Notes under the pieces: generated by a model
The model's database searches: none
The model's input: the letters and a program-made list of their open reading frames with translations, nothing else
What the model was told of the DNA's origin: nothing
NCBI RefSeq assembly: GCF_900103825.1
Contig: NZ_FNIF01000019.1
Coordinates: 32,938 to 96,937, forward strand
Length of the DNA stretch: 64,000 nt
Origin: Paenibacillus sp. yr247
GTDB lineage: Bacteria; Bacillota; Bacilli; Paenibacillales; NBRC-103111
Direction: 5' to 3'
Shown here: piece after piece, positions 51,992 to 60,900 of the stretch
Numbering within the stretch: position 1 is the first letter of the stretch
Layout: every line of letters begins with the position of its first letter
Translations under genes and position numbers: made by a program

Positions 51992-52921
51992 TTAATGAAC
52001 CGTAGCTGTTTGATAAAACTGATAGTGATTACGGCCCTTCCCCTTAACTTTATACAGCGCAATGTCTACTTCTTTCATCATATTCGCCGCATCGGTTTTG
52101 TCGGAGTGGTACATCGTAATCCCCATACTGACTGTGGCCCGAAAATGCTGCCCCTGCACTTCCCATGGCTGTTCAACACATTGAATGATCCGCTGCGCGA
52201 CGCTGTCCACATGTTCCTCACAATCCACCGCTGGCAATAAAATCGTGAACTCGTCGCCCCCCATGCGGGCAAACATATCAACCTCACGGAGACAGCCTTG
52301 GATCCTGAGGGCAAAATCCTGCAAGAAGGCATCTCCCACATCGTGACCCATCGTGTCATTAATCACTTTAAAATCATCTATATCTAAATATAAAAGTGCA
52401 AACGGTCTATTCGTTCGTCTAGCTTGTAAAAGCATTTGCTGCAGCTGCTCCTTGAACAGGCGCCGATTAGGCAAACCTGTCAGCGGATCATGAAAAGCCA
52501 TTGCAACGAGACGGGCCTCTTGATTTTTGCGCAGTGTAATATCACTAAGTACGAAAGAAATCTCAGCTAGTACACCCTCCTCATTACGAATCGGAATCGC
52601 GGTGCACTCTAACCAGATGAAACTCTCACTCGCACTTCTCATTCGAAACTCTAGCTTACTGCTGCTGCAAGTTTGCAAGGTTTTGATGAACATTTTGTGT
52701 AAATCCATACGATATTCGGAATCGATAAATTCCACCACTTGCTGAAAATCTTTAGGTATGAACCCTATCACCTGGTTAAAGCTCTTGGACGCGTAGGTTA
52801 GATTCCCATGAACATCGAACATGCAAAAGAGATCCCAAGCCTGCTCGATGAATTGGCGTACGAATGTATTCTTCTCAAACCATGGATGTGTGGCAAGTTC
52901 CAAATTAGTCTTATGACTCAT
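51992..52921 (-). CDS. PAS-GGDEF diguanylate cyclase
   Basis: 309 residues from the ATG at 52921, behind GAGGGGG. A PAS domain (about 25-135: WDLFCMFDVHGNLTYASKSF, IRNEEGVLAEISFVLSDITL) is joined to a GGDEF domain (150-309: HDPLTGLPNRRLFKEQL, YLDIDDFKVINDTMGHDVGD). The active site is an intact GGDEF; RxxD (REVD) lies exactly five residues before it, forming the inhibitory I-site. It should make cyclic di-GMP from two GTP in response to a cytoplasmic signal at PAS. No membrane helix. No EAL domain. Confidence 0.95.
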   Translation of the reverse strand: MSHKTNLELATHPWFEKNTFVRQFIEQAWDLFCMFDVHGNLTYASKSFNQVIGFIPKDFQQVVEFIDSEYRMDLHKMFIKTLQTCSSSKLEFRMRSASESFIWLECTAIPIRNEEGVLAEISFVLSDITLRKNQEARLVAMAFHDPLTGLPNRRLFKEQLQQMLLQARRTNRPFALLYLDIDDFKVINDTMGHDVGDAFLQDFALRIQGCLREVDMFARMGGDEFTILLPAVDCEEHVDSVAQRIIQCVEQPWEVQGQHFRATVSMGITMYHSDKTDAANMMKEVDIALYKVKGKGRNHYQFYQTATVH

Positions 52922-53244
52922 TACTTTCGTCGCCCCCTCTCGTGCTTTTACATAGAGACTAAGGTAGCTTAGCATGGGAACATAAAGATTCTATAAAGAT
53001 CAGCTAAATATTGCGTCAATAGAAGTCGGTATATACCTATTTTCCGCAAGATTCGCCATTCATTGCAATATAAATAGTTCTAAATACCTACTTTTAAGCG
53101 AATTCAGCATCAAATCTCGCTATTTGACAATAAAAGGATAGAATTATCTAGGAGAATCGGTCTATAATAAAGGTAATATTTGAGAATGGGAACACCACAC
53201 CGTTCCTTCTATTTAGCCGTTCCGTTACTGAGGAGGATTTTAGT

Positions 53245-53946
53245 ATGGCAGGAGAAACTATTTTAGTAGTTGATGATGAGCAAGAAATTGTCCAATTGAT
53301 CCAACTCTACCTAGCGCGGGAAGGCTACAAAGTGATCAGCGCCAATAACGGACAAGATGTATTTGAAATCGTCAAGGAACATAAACCTGATCTCATTATT
53401 CTGGACATTCTGTTGCCAGGACTTGATGGTATAGAAGTTTGCCGGCAGCTCCGCAAAACGAGCAATACGCCGATCCTGTTCATCTCCTGTAAGAGCGAGG
53501 ATATTGATATTATTCTTGGATTAAGCATGGGAGGCGATGATTATATGACGAAGCCGTTCAGTCCTAGTCAGCTCGTCGCAAGAGTCAAAGCCCATTTACG
53601 ACGAAATTCCATTCGAGAACAGCATCAGGATGATCCTCAATTGGTGAAGTTCCCAGGCCTCGAAATCGATCTGGTCAGCCACATCGTCCGCGTGAATGGA
53701 CAGACCATCTCGCTATCGGCCAAAGAATTCGATTTGCTTTCCTTAATGGCCAAGACCCCTAATCGGGTATACAAAATTGAACACCTGTTTGAACTCATAT
53801 GGAGCCTAGATAGTATGGGCGACCCGCGAACTTTAATCGTACATATTAGCAATCTGCGTAAGAAAATAGAATCGAACCCAGCGGAGCCCCGTTACATTAT
53901 TACTGTTCGCGGTGTTGGGTACAAATTTAACGGTTCCGCGGTTTAG
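53245..53946 (+). CDS. OmpR-family response regulator without a neighbouring kinase
   Basis: 233 residues. Receiver: LVVDDEQEIVQLIQ, Asp in IILDILLPGLDGIEVC, ISCKSED in place of the usual LTAKxE, YMTKPFSPSQ. The C-terminal winged helix has ISLSAKEFDLLSLM and LIVHISNLRKKIE. The IxC replacement of Leu-Thr at the switch position may affect phosphorylation. No kinase gene is within 5 kb either side, so it is an orphan. Ribosome binding site GAGGAGG. The 323-bp region upstream is AT-rich and contains TTGACA at 53124 and TATAAT at 53163, too far apart to form one promoter. Confidence 0.9.
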   Translation: MAGETILVVDDEQEIVQLIQLYLAREGYKVISANNGQDVFEIVKEHKPDLIILDILLPGLDGIEVCRQLRKTSNTPILFISCKSEDIDIILGLSMGGDDYMTKPFSPSQLVARVKAHLRRNSIREQHQDDPQLVKFPGLEIDLVSHIVRVNGQTISLSAKEFDLLSLMAKTPNRVYKIEHLFELIWSLDSMGDPRTLIVHISNLRKKIESNPAEPRYIITVRGVGYKFNGSAV

Positions 53947-54677
53947 AACAAACGGCTCCACCATTCGGTGAAGTGATGCTGCAGTGGAACCGCAACGGCC
54001 GCAATAACAAGAGCTGGAAGCATATTGGCGACATTTATTTTTTTAATTTGGAGAATGTTGATGCCTACTCCAATAACCAGGACGCCACCTACAGCTGTAA
54101 TTTGCACGATCATGGCATCTAGTGAAGCTTGGCTAAATGCCATGGCGATAACCGTAGCTGCAAGTGCGATAACTCCCTGCATCACGAACACGGACACCGC
54201 GGAGAAGATAACGCCTAACCCTAGGGTAGATGCGAATATAATGGATAAGAATCCATCCAATAAGGATTTGGTATACAAAATATCATGATTATGCCTGAGG
54301 CCGCCATCCAGTGGACCCAGAATTGCCATAGCACCAATGCAATAAACCAAGGTACATGTTACGAAGCCTTCCGAGATGCTGCTTGTTTGATCAAAAGAAC
54401 CTTTGCGTAGATTAGCCTGCAACCAGTCACCGAGCTGCCCAAGCCTGTATTCAATGCGCAGAAGCTCTCCAATGATACCTCCAACGACCACACTCATAAT
54501 GACGAGTACGATCTGATTCGACTTTAGTGCCATTGTAATACCGAGCACAGTAATTGCGAGCCCAAGGCCCTGCATGACTGTGCTTTTTATGCCTTCCGAG
54601 ATGCGCGGCAGCATCATGCCTAGTAATCCCCCAACGATAATGGCGATTGCATTCACAATCGTCCCCCATAAAGCCAT
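53943..54677 (-). CDS. DUF554 family membrane protein
   Basis: 244 residues from the ATG at 54677, ten bases behind AAAGGGA; the ATG three codons upstream is too close. MALWGTIVNAIAIIVGGLLG and MQGLGLAITVLGITMAL fit the DUF554/YdfK/YqgA family of six- or seven-helix proteins, possibly transporters. FVTCTLVYCIGAMAILGPLD and LYTKSLLDGFLSIIFAS are also typical. Its stop overlaps the convergent regulator stop by three bases, leaving no terminator between. Confidence 0.85.
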   Translation of the reverse strand: MALWGTIVNAIAIIVGGLLGMMLPRISEGIKSTVMQGLGLAITVLGITMALKSNQIVLVIMSVVVGGIIGELLRIEYRLGQLGDWLQANLRKGSFDQTSSISEGFVTCTLVYCIGAMAILGPLDGGLRHNHDILYTKSLLDGFLSIIFASTLGLGVIFSAVSVFVMQGVIALAATVIAMAFSQASLDAMIVQITAVGGVLVIGVGINILQIKKINVANMLPALVIAAVAVPLQHHFTEWWSRLF

Positions 54678-54799
54678 GCTGCTCATTCCCTTTCTGCCCT
54701 TCAGTCTGTGATGACCTTATCATTCTACATGATTCTACTCATAATTTCCTCCATCATTGGAAATGGTATGAATAAGCAATAGGAAAGGAGGAATACGGC

Positions 54800-55033
54800 A
54801 TGTCTGATGACAAAACGATGAATCCCATGACTGGAGATACAGTGGAAACGGATGGTATTTATGCCAATGAGACAGGACAAGAGGTTACACTTAAGCGTGG
54901 CGATGAATTTCCAGCCGATCTCATTTTAGGCCGAACGACTTGGGAATTGCAGGGCTTCGCGAATGAAGCCGAGATTGATCACAATCAAACTGAGAATCAA
55001 CCCTTACGCAAGCGTGTGCTCCCGCGAACCTAA
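54800..55033 (+). CDS. YjzC-like small protein
   Basis: 77 residues. MTGDTVETDGIYANETGQEV, LKRGDEFPADL and TTWELQGFA resemble the small YjzC/YgzA-type proteins of Bacillus, with a G-x-Y and R-G-D-x-F-P pattern. Function unknown. Ribosome binding site AAAGGAGG and a terminator directly after the stop support a real single gene. Confidence 0.65.
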   Translation: MSDDKTMNPMTGDTVETDGIYANETGQEVTLKRGDEFPADLILGRTTWELQGFANEAEIDHNQTENQPLRKRVLPRT

Positions 55034-55040
55034 TCCTAGA

Positions 55041-55072
55041 ACCGAGCTGCGATGGATGCAGCTCGGTTTTTT
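55041..55072 (+). terminator. Terminator after YjzC-like gene
   Basis: ACCGAGCTGC / GCAGCTCGGT perfect ten-base stem, seven-base loop, six T. Confidence 0.92.
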
Positions 55073-55122
55073 GCATGTCTATGGTATACTAAGGGGATGA
55101 AATCAAGCGCTGGAGGATAAGC

Positions 55123-55764
55123 ATGAACGGAAAACGGATTATCATTGTAACTGGAGGCACACTGGGAGACTGGGCCCTTGGGGACATTCAAGAGAATGAC
55201 GTGCTGGTTGGATCGGATCGGGGTGCCTTATATTTGATTCAACATGGCTATAAGCCGCATATCTCACTCGGTGATTTCGATTCTGTAACAGCCGAAGAGT
55301 TGACTCTTATTCGTTCTTCAAGCCTTACTTTCATCGATTGTGACCCTGTCTTTAAGGATTTAACCGACACGGAAATGGCTTTCAACTGGGCGATGGATCA
55401 GCAGCCTGAACATATCGTCTTGCTTGGTGCATTAGGTACGCGCTTTGATCATTCGTTAGCCAATGTACATTTGCTTCGCAAAGGTACGGAGCAAGGTATC
55501 TCTTGTTCCATTGTCGATGCCAATAATCAAATCATCGTCATTGATCACTCCACTCGCATTGAGCGGGGGAGCTACACACATATCTCCCTGCTGCCGCTTA
55601 GTTTGGAAGTAACAGGCATCACGCTGCACGGTTTCCAATATCCGCTTCATCAAGCGACACTTCAGATCGGGCAGTCCCTCGGGATCAGTAATGTGCTTGT
55701 GAATACGGAGGGTCTCATCGAGCTCAAATCAGGCTTATTACTCGTGATTCAAAGTAAAGATTAA
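55123..55764 (+). CDS. thiN: Thiamine diphosphokinase
   Basis: 213 residues. It transfers pyrophosphate from ATP to thiamine. Catalytic motifs: ISLGDFDSV, KDLTDTEMAFNWA and GALGTRFDHSLANVHLL, then a C-terminal thiamine-binding beta domain (TGITLHGFQYPLHQATLQIG, GISNVLVN). All are in place and the length is normal. Ribosome binding site CTGGAGGA. Single gene; rpe and rsgA, common neighbours in other Bacillales, are not here. Confidence 0.95.
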   Translation: MNGKRIIIVTGGTLGDWALGDIQENDVLVGSDRGALYLIQHGYKPHISLGDFDSVTAEELTLIRSSSLTFIDCDPVFKDLTDTEMAFNWAMDQQPEHIVLLGALGTRFDHSLANVHLLRKGTEQGISCSIVDANNQIIVIDHSTRIERGSYTHISLLPLSLEVTGITLHGFQYPLHQATLQIGQSLGISNVLVNTEGLIELKSGLLLVIQSKD

Positions 55765-55875
55765 GCAAAAATTTTGAAATTAGACAAATCTTATGTGAAT
55801 AGAACTGTTAATAACTCTGCTACAATGAATTGTACGCCATACATTCATTCATAAAGATAATGAGGTTGTTCAAGC

Positions 55876-56148
55876 ATGCCGCATGTACAAGAGAATTCGA
55901 TCCGAATCCTACATCATAAGGATGTACACTCGGTCATTACCCAATTCGCAGCTATTCATTTACTTACGAACCGAGAAGCCGAAATTATTGGTCTTATTGC
56001 GCTGCACGGCTATAGCAACAAAGAAATAGCCGATCACTGCAACATCAGTGAGAAAACGGTTAAAGTACATATTGATAAAATTATGGATAAAGTCGGAACT
56101 CGATCGATGCGTAAGCTACTAGCGACCATCATCAGCAACGCTGTTTAG
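55876..56148 (+). CDS. LuxR-type DNA-binding protein, GerE-like
   Basis: 90 residues with only one domain: the LuxR helix-turn-helix (about 28-88: LTNREAEIIGLIALHGYSNK, EIADHCNISEKTVKVHIDKIM). No receiver domain. Size and single domain recall GerE, the late mother-cell regulator (74 residues), but similarity outside the HTH is not enough to name it. Ribosome binding site GAGGTTG. Terminator follows. Confidence 0.85.
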   Translation: MPHVQENSIRILHHKDVHSVITQFAAIHLLTNREAEIIGLIALHGYSNKEIADHCNISEKTVKVHIDKIMDKVGTRSMRKLLATIISNAV

Positions 56149-56160
56149 AGCCTCTAACTT

Positions 56161-56205
56161 AAAACTGACATTCGAACTGCAACAGTTTGGATGTCAGTTT
56201 TTTTA
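56161..56205 (+). terminator. Terminator after LuxR-type gene
   Basis: AAAACTGACAT / ATGTCAGTTTT perfect 11-base stem, extended loop, T run. Confidence 0.88.
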
Positions 56206-56277
56206 TGCCATCGATTGGCTAGGTATATTTCTTCCAACCTTTGCTTACAAATAGAGTAATAGATTATTCCTCTAGAA

Positions 56278-57345
56278 ATGGTTGGTGTGCCAATGAACTT
56301 CCCAAGTAAGAGAATCCTATTTTATTCATTACTAGCAGGGCTGTTCACCCTACTTTTCCTACTCTTAGCCAGCTGCCTCAGCTCCTTTAATTATGGGATT
56401 GGGGATTTCTCACCAATTCCGGCTATAATAGAAGTTCAGTCCGCGACTCCCATGGGATCACCGTCCGAAGGACAGTCGGAGGTCCTTGTTTCTACGAAGG
56501 ACAAGCCCACTCCAAGCTTAGAAATAACACCAGACCATCCCCTCATAGAAAACACCGATCTGACTATGAAATCGTCCGTTACCCTGGTTACTTACGTTTC
56601 CGCCCCCGTTGCAGCGGCGACGCCGGCAGCCAAGGGGGCAGATCAACCAACGATAAAACCGACACCTTCTGCGCCAAAAGTCAGCATTCCCGTACTCAAC
56701 TACCACAGTGTCACGATAGATCCGGGGAATATCGTCGTTATTTCCCCAGCCAAGCTGGAAGAGCAGATGACGTATCTTCACGATCATGGTTACACCCCGG
56801 TCTCACTCGCAACCTTTATTAGCCTTATAGAAGGAAACGGTTCCGCAGCAGCCCCAGAGAAACCGGTGCTGCTTACGTTTGATGACGGATACATTGATAA
56901 TTATGAGCAGGCGCTCCCCATTCTGGCCAAATATGCCTTCCCAGCTACCCTCTTTATTTCACCAGGAATGGTCGATCAGGTTGGCTATCTGAATTGGGAG
57001 CAGATCAAGAAGCTGCACGAAGCCGGATGGGACATTCAACCTCATGGCATGACTCACCCTCACCTCCCCAAACTTTCAGCGAATCAACAAGCCTATGAAA
57101 TTTTAGAAGCTAGAAAGCAAATCGAGGAGCAGCTCGGAGTCAAAGCAGACGTATTCTGCTATCCTTACGGCGAGTTTAACAAAATAACGCTGAAGATTCT
57201 TATGGATCACGGTTTTCGGTATGCTTTTACGACTCAACAAGGGTATGCAACCGACCAGCAGCCCCCCTACCAGCTCAAAAGAATTTTTATTAATGGAGAA
57301 GAAGACTTACATTCATTCATTAAAAAGCTCCCTAAACACGATTAA
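56278..57345 (+). CDS. Secreted or anchored polysaccharide deacetylase
   Basis: 355 residues; a second ATG five codons in (56293) is equally possible since neither has a clear ribosome binding site. N-terminal hydrophobic segment (12-35, with SLLAGLFTLLFLLLASC, a possible lipobox at ASC), Ser/Pro/Thr-rich linker, then a NodB domain of the PgaB/IcaB branch: VLNYHSV, LLTFDDGYIDNYEQALPIL, QPHGMTHPHLPKL with the metal His residues, and FCYPYGEFN. It should de-N-acetylate a surface polysaccharide such as poly-N-acetylglucosamine. The last codons lie inside the terminator stem. Confidence 0.88.
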   Translation: MVGVPMNFPSKRILFYSLLAGLFTLLFLLLASCLSSFNYGIGDFSPIPAIIEVQSATPMGSPSEGQSEVLVSTKDKPTPSLEITPDHPLIENTDLTMKSSVTLVTYVSAPVAAATPAAKGADQPTIKPTPSAPKVSIPVLNYHSVTIDPGNIVVISPAKLEEQMTYLHDHGYTPVSLATFISLIEGNGSAAAPEKPVLLTFDDGYIDNYEQALPILAKYAFPATLFISPGMVDQVGYLNWEQIKKLHEAGWDIQPHGMTHPHLPKLSANQQAYEILEARKQIEEQLGVKADVFCYPYGEFNKITLKILMDHGFRYAFTTQQGYATDQQPPYQLKRIFINGEEDLHSFIKKLPKHD

Positions 57346-57366
57346 CACGATTAGGGAGCTTTCTTT
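57324..57366 (+). terminator. Terminator overlapping the end of the deacetylase gene
   Basis: AAAGCTCCCTAA / TTAGGGAGCTTT perfect 12-base stem with the stop codon (57343-57345) in the loop, followed by CTTTCC. Confidence 0.8.
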
Positions 57367-57446
57367 CCACATTCACCATATGAATATAGTTCAGACAAAC
57401 TGCAAATATAGTATACTATACCCATCAACTATGAGGGGTATTGAGC

Positions 57447-57896
57447 ATGTCACAATCAAATAAGCGCTCCAGCTTCAGACTAAATCTCCAAATCCCTTTA
57501 TCAGCTTTGTTCAAAATTATTGGTATCAAAAACAAAGCAACTGACACCAAACAATCCAAGATTATGATAAAGGATATTAGCTCAGGCGGTATTCGAATCC
57601 ATACACCATTAAATCTTCCTATCGATATGAGCTTGCTGCTAGAATTCACTTTTCATCTGTTTCATCAAGAAATAAAAGTACTGGGTGTCATCAAGCGAAA
57701 AACGATGCTGAAGCCATCCCTCTATGAATATGGGATCGAATTCAGCATCGTAGATCCAATTATGGAGCAGCAGCTTACAAGCCATCTGATTCTACTGGGA
57801 GCACGTTTAAAGCATGCGAGCGTACTTGCCAGCTGCAGCTTCTGTTCCGATGAAGATATAGCAGATATTTTTGCCACCACATATGATATTACATAG
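57447..57896 (+). CDS. PilZ-domain protein, probable cyclic di-GMP receptor
   Basis: 149 residues from the ATG at 57447, behind GAGGGG. Early RxxxR motif in KRSSFRLNL and the DxSxxG motif in IKDISSGGIRIHTP are the cyclic di-GMP binding signature of PilZ. The following beta barrel (SLLLEFTFHLFHQEIKVLGV, YEYGIEFSIVDP) fits. No partner domain is attached, so it may act by binding another protein. The 3' end overlaps the convergent fRMsr gene by eight bases. Confidence 0.85.
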   Translation: MSQSNKRSSFRLNLQIPLSALFKIIGIKNKATDTKQSKIMIKDISSGGIRIHTPLNLPIDMSLLLEFTFHLFHQEIKVLGVIKRKTMLKPSLYEYGIEFSIVDPIMEQQLTSHLILLGARLKHASVLASCSFCSDEDIADIFATTYDIT

Positions 57897-58380
57897 CAGA
57901 AGCAAGTTTCTGTACAAACAGTTCCAAGTAGCGCTGATCGATTTCATCAAATCGACTCTTAATGGGACTATCAATATCCAGTACCCCGATGAGCTCATTT
58001 CCTAAGAGGATCGGTACTACGATCTCCGATTGTGAGGCAGCGTCACAGGCGATGTGACCGGGAAATGCGTGAACATCCGGAACAAGCACCGTTTCTCGGC
58101 GTTCCGCAGACGTACCGCAAACACCTTTTCCCAGTGGAATCCGTACACAAGCCGGCAGTCCTTGGAAAGGCCCCAGAACGAGTTCTTTCTTCTCAGGTCT
58201 CTCGTCCAGCAAATAGAAGCCCACCCAATTCACATCTGTCAGAAACTGTCCGAGCAGCGCAGCAGCATTAGACAGATTCGCAATGCGATTCGGTTCGTCA
58301 TGTATCAAAGCTTCAACTTGCTGAATCAGCAAGGTATAGTTATTTTCTCTTGTTCCTTCATAATTTGATTTTGTAAACAT
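57889..58380 (-). CDS. Free methionine-(R)-sulfoxide reductase, GAF type
   Basis: 163 residues forming a single GAF domain. Cysteines in LPACVRIPLGKGVCGTSAER and HIACDAASQSEIVVPI correspond to the catalytic and resolving cysteines of fRMsr/YtsP; NWVGFYLL and LIGVLDIDSP are family landmarks. The enzyme reduces free Met-(R)-sulfoxide with thioredoxin. Convergent with the PilZ gene. Confidence 0.9.
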   Translation of the reverse strand: MFTKSNYEGTRENNYTLLIQQVEALIHDEPNRIANLSNAAALLGQFLTDVNWVGFYLLDERPEKKELVLGPFQGLPACVRIPLGKGVCGTSAERRETVLVPDVHAFPGHIACDAASQSEIVVPILLGNELIGVLDIDSPIKSRFDEIDQRYLELFVQKLASAM

Positions 58381-58462
58381 CGCTCATCATCCTTCTTCCC
58401 CAAATCGTTTCTACCTACTTATCATACCAAAAGATTACCTTCTAGCCAAAATACAAGTTAAT

Positions 58463-58497
58463 GGGCAATTGGCATCCTGCGCCAACTGCCCTTTTTT
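58463..58497 (+). terminator. Orphan plus-strand terminator
   Basis: GGGCAATTGGC / GCCAACTGCCC with one mismatch, seven-base loop, six T on the plus strand. No plus-strand gene ends here; the nearest is the PilZ gene, 566 bp upstream, through antisense of fRMsr. Confidence 0.6.
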
Positions 58498-58593
58498 AGT
58501 TGATAAAGAAAGTATAAGTTTTATACTGTTACTTCGCATCAACCTAGACAAACGCGCTCGTCTCTGAAGGACGACAGAGTCGTTTATCCTTGG

Positions 58594-59283
58594 TTATTTT
58601 TGCCCGTAATAAGCGCTCGTTCCGTGCTTTCTCAGGAAGTGTCGATCCAACAGCGTCTGGTCCATTGGCTGGGCCGATGCGTTTAAGTTGAATGTGCAGT
58701 AGGCAATCTTCGCGACTTCTTCCAGCACTACCGCGTTATGAACCGCATTGTGCGGGTCCTTGCCCCAACTGAAGGGTGCATGGCAGTTGACCAGCACGCT
58801 TGGGATCATCACCGGATCCAAATCCTTGAACGTCTCGATAATGACATTTCCCGTTTCCAGCTCGTAGGCGCCCTTAATCTCAGCCTCTGTCATTAGACGT
58901 GTGCAAGGAACTGCGCCGTAGAAATAATCCGCATGTGTGGTACCAAGCGCCGGAATGCCTCTGCCAGCCTGCGCCCAGCTTGTCGCCCAAGCTGAATGCG
59001 TATGCACGATACCGCCAATCGCCTCGAAAGCGCGGTACAACGCTAAATGCGTTGGTGTATCCGAGGAAGGCTTTAGCTTTCCTTCAACGATAATACCCTC
59101 CAGATCGACGACAACGAGATGTTCAGCCTTCAAGTCTTCGTAAGGTACGCCACTTGGCTTAATAACAACAAGCCCCTGCTCCCGATCAATCCCGCTAACA
59201 TTGCCCCAAGTGAATGTGACGAGCCGATATTTCGGCAAATCCAAATTCGCTTCCAATACAGCCTGCTTCAAGTTCTCCAGCAC
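58594..59283 (-). CDS. araD: L-ribulose-5-phosphate 4-epimerase
   Basis: 229 residues with a GTG start behind GGAAGGTG. It interconverts L-ribulose-5-phosphate and D-xylulose-5-phosphate. Zn ligands: [12 protein letters not shown] with two His and a later HAPFSWG His; [11 protein letters not shown] and [10 protein letters not shown] are phosphate-binding segments. The C-terminal [17 protein letters not shown] is typical. Neither araA nor araB is in the window. Three AraR-like boxes lie just upstream. Confidence 0.95.
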   Translation of the reverse strand: MLENLKQAVLEANLDLPKYRLVTFTWGNVSGIDREQGLVVIKPSGVPYEDLKAEHLVVVDLEGIIVEGKLKPSSDTPTHLALYRAFEAIGGIVHTHSAWATSWAQAGRGIPALGTTHADYFYGAVPCTRLMTEAEIKGAYELETGNVIIETFKDLDPVMIPSVLVNCHAPFSWGKDPHNAVHNAVVLEEVAKIAYCTFNLNASAQPMDQTLLDRHFLRKHGTSAYYGQK

Positions 59284-59305
59284 CTGATCTCAACACCTTC
59301 CGAGA

Positions 59306-59410
59306 AAATGTACGTATAATTCTCATTATACATTTGTACGTACATGTTATCTAGATAGTGGCCAGATAAAAGTTAAATGCGGACAACTTGTATGTACACC
59401 TTTATCCTTA
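59306..59410 (-). promoter_or_regulatory. araD control region with three AraR-like boxes
   Basis: Boxes AAATGTACGTATAAT (59306-59320), ATTTGTACGTACATGT (59332-59347) and ACTTGTATGTACACC (59396-59410) share the TGTACGTACA core of the Bacillus AraR operator. A TATAAT -10 on the minus strand (59325-59330) lies between the first two, so a bound repressor would cover the promoter. Confidence 0.75.
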
Positions 59411-59432
59411 AGGACATTAATTAATGATGTGG

Positions 59433-60662
59433 TTAAGAATGTATAATAGAATAAATAATCGTTTTACCATCCGGCTCTAAACGTATTTCAACCGAGTAGC
59501 TGCCTATATGTTTGGTTGTCGTTTCGAGAACACCTTTGGCTGCAGCGCGCTCACAAGCGTCTGTGAATTGGCGATAGAAGATGTCTGCATCATAGCCGAA
59601 AAGGAAATCCGTAAACTTCCGGATGCTCTCCATATTGCGTGCAAGTGTCCCGTCCTCAAGGCGCACAGTCACCCCATAGGTCAAAAACTGCGGATCTAAC
59701 CATAAGGACGCTTCATTGCTATTGCGCGCCTCGATTGTTGCACCGCTCTTCGCTAGCTCCTTGGCCTCCGCATTTCGGAATAAACGCAGCGTGGTTTCTT
59801 CTAGGTCATAATTCGTGCCTCGCAGCTTGCCAGCATCCTCCATCACATCGTAGGCTTGCAGCATACGCTGGTCTGGGAATACCAGCTTCTTATAGCTGCC
59901 ATCCTTCGTTGGTACGACTTTGATGAAAGCGTCATTTCCGCTTTTCACACTAATACGCTTCGACTTCGTCTGCAAACGAGTAATAATTTGCAGTGCTTCC
60001 GCACGGGTAACACCTCGCCCAACTCCGAAATAGCCGTTCGGGTATCCTTCCATGATTCCCTTCGTCATCGCTTCGCCGATAAATTTCTGCTGTCTAGATG
60101 TCGCACTTTGAAGATCACCGAATTGTGAAGCGGCTTTAAGACTGTACACTTCATCTTCCAAATACTCGGTTTCCTTGAGCAAATAGTACAGGATTTCCGC
60201 CACATCTTCGCGTTTCAACTTTGCTTTATAATCGTTAAACTGACCCTTGCTTATAAAATGAAGGTCACTGGCCAAATCCAAATAAGGCTTAGCCCAGTAT
60301 CCGACTGTGTTCGGTTTGAATGTGAAATCCCGATAATCCTGCTGTAAAATACTTTGATTACTCGCGCTTAGCGTTTGCAAAAAGCTAGATTTCCATTTTC
60401 GTTCGCCATTCGGATACTTATCTGTATAAGCTAGCAGTACGATTTTCACGAATTGGTCGGCAGTGACCGAATCATCTGGTCGAAAGGTCCCATCCGGAAA
60501 GCCGTCCAGTAACCCCTGCTGTACCATTTGACCGATCGTCTGCTCCGCCCAATGGCCTCGAACGTCCGTCATACTTGCCGCTTCACTCTTCCCCTGTACG
60601 ACTCCTAATGTCATTACACAACATACTGTTGCTATTGTTATCCATTTATTCAGTTGCCGCAT
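59433..60662 (-). CDS. Surface protein with SLH domains
   Basis: 409 residues from the ATG at 60662, nine bases behind GGAG. Signal peptide 1-30. SLH domains: MTDVRGHWAEQTIGQMVQQG, LLDGFPDGTFRPDDSVTADQ; a second degenerate unit around 100-180; and AMTKGIMEGYPNGYFGVGRG, VTRAEALQIITRL. The C-terminal 190 residues have no recognised domain. It should be held to wall polymer; the function is unknown. It is upstream of araD on the same strand but separated by the AraR region. Confidence 0.85.
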   Translation of the reverse strand: MRQLNKWITIATVCCVMTLGVVQGKSEAASMTDVRGHWAEQTIGQMVQQGLLDGFPDGTFRPDDSVTADQFVKIVLLAYTDKYPNGERKWKSSFLQTLSASNQSILQQDYRDFTFKPNTVGYWAKPYLDLASDLHFISKGQFNDYKAKLKREDVAEILYYLLKETEYLEDEVYSLKAASQFGDLQSATSRQQKFIGEAMTKGIMEGYPNGYFGVGRGVTRAEALQIITRLQTKSKRISVKSGNDAFIKVVPTKDGSYKKLVFPDQRMLQAYDVMEDAGKLRGTNYDLEETTLRLFRNAEAKELAKSGATIEARNSNEASLWLDPQFLTYGVTVRLEDGTLARNMESIRKFTDFLFGYDADIFYRQFTDACERAAAKGVLETTTKHIGSYSVEIRLEPDGKTIIYSIIHS

Positions 60663-60832
60663 CCTTTGATTCTCCGCTTCTCCATGAGTTTTTTCGGCAC
60701 CCTTATGTACCATTCTCTAGGATAAGCTTTCTACTGTGCTTTGAGAACAGGCTTAAAGTCTAGAAACAAGGGTGATCCAAGAACTACCAAACTTGGGTCT
60801 ATAGCCACAAGGCGAGTTGAAAACGAAATTCT

Positions 60833-60877
60833 AAAAAAAGGACCACACCTTCTACACAAGTAGAAAGTACGGTCCTT
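60833..60877 (-). terminator. Terminator after hypothetical gene 60901
   Basis: AAGGACC..CTTCTAC / GTAGAA..GGTCCTT, ACAA loop, seven A on the plus side giving the minus-strand T run. Confidence 0.82.
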
Positions 60878-60900
60878 ACTATCCAATAAAAGCAGCTCAG

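Noticed and set aside
53124..53168. Single promoter made of TTGACA and TATAAT before the orphan regulator
   Set aside because: The two boxes are 33 bases apart, far from the 16-18 needed, so they cannot act together.
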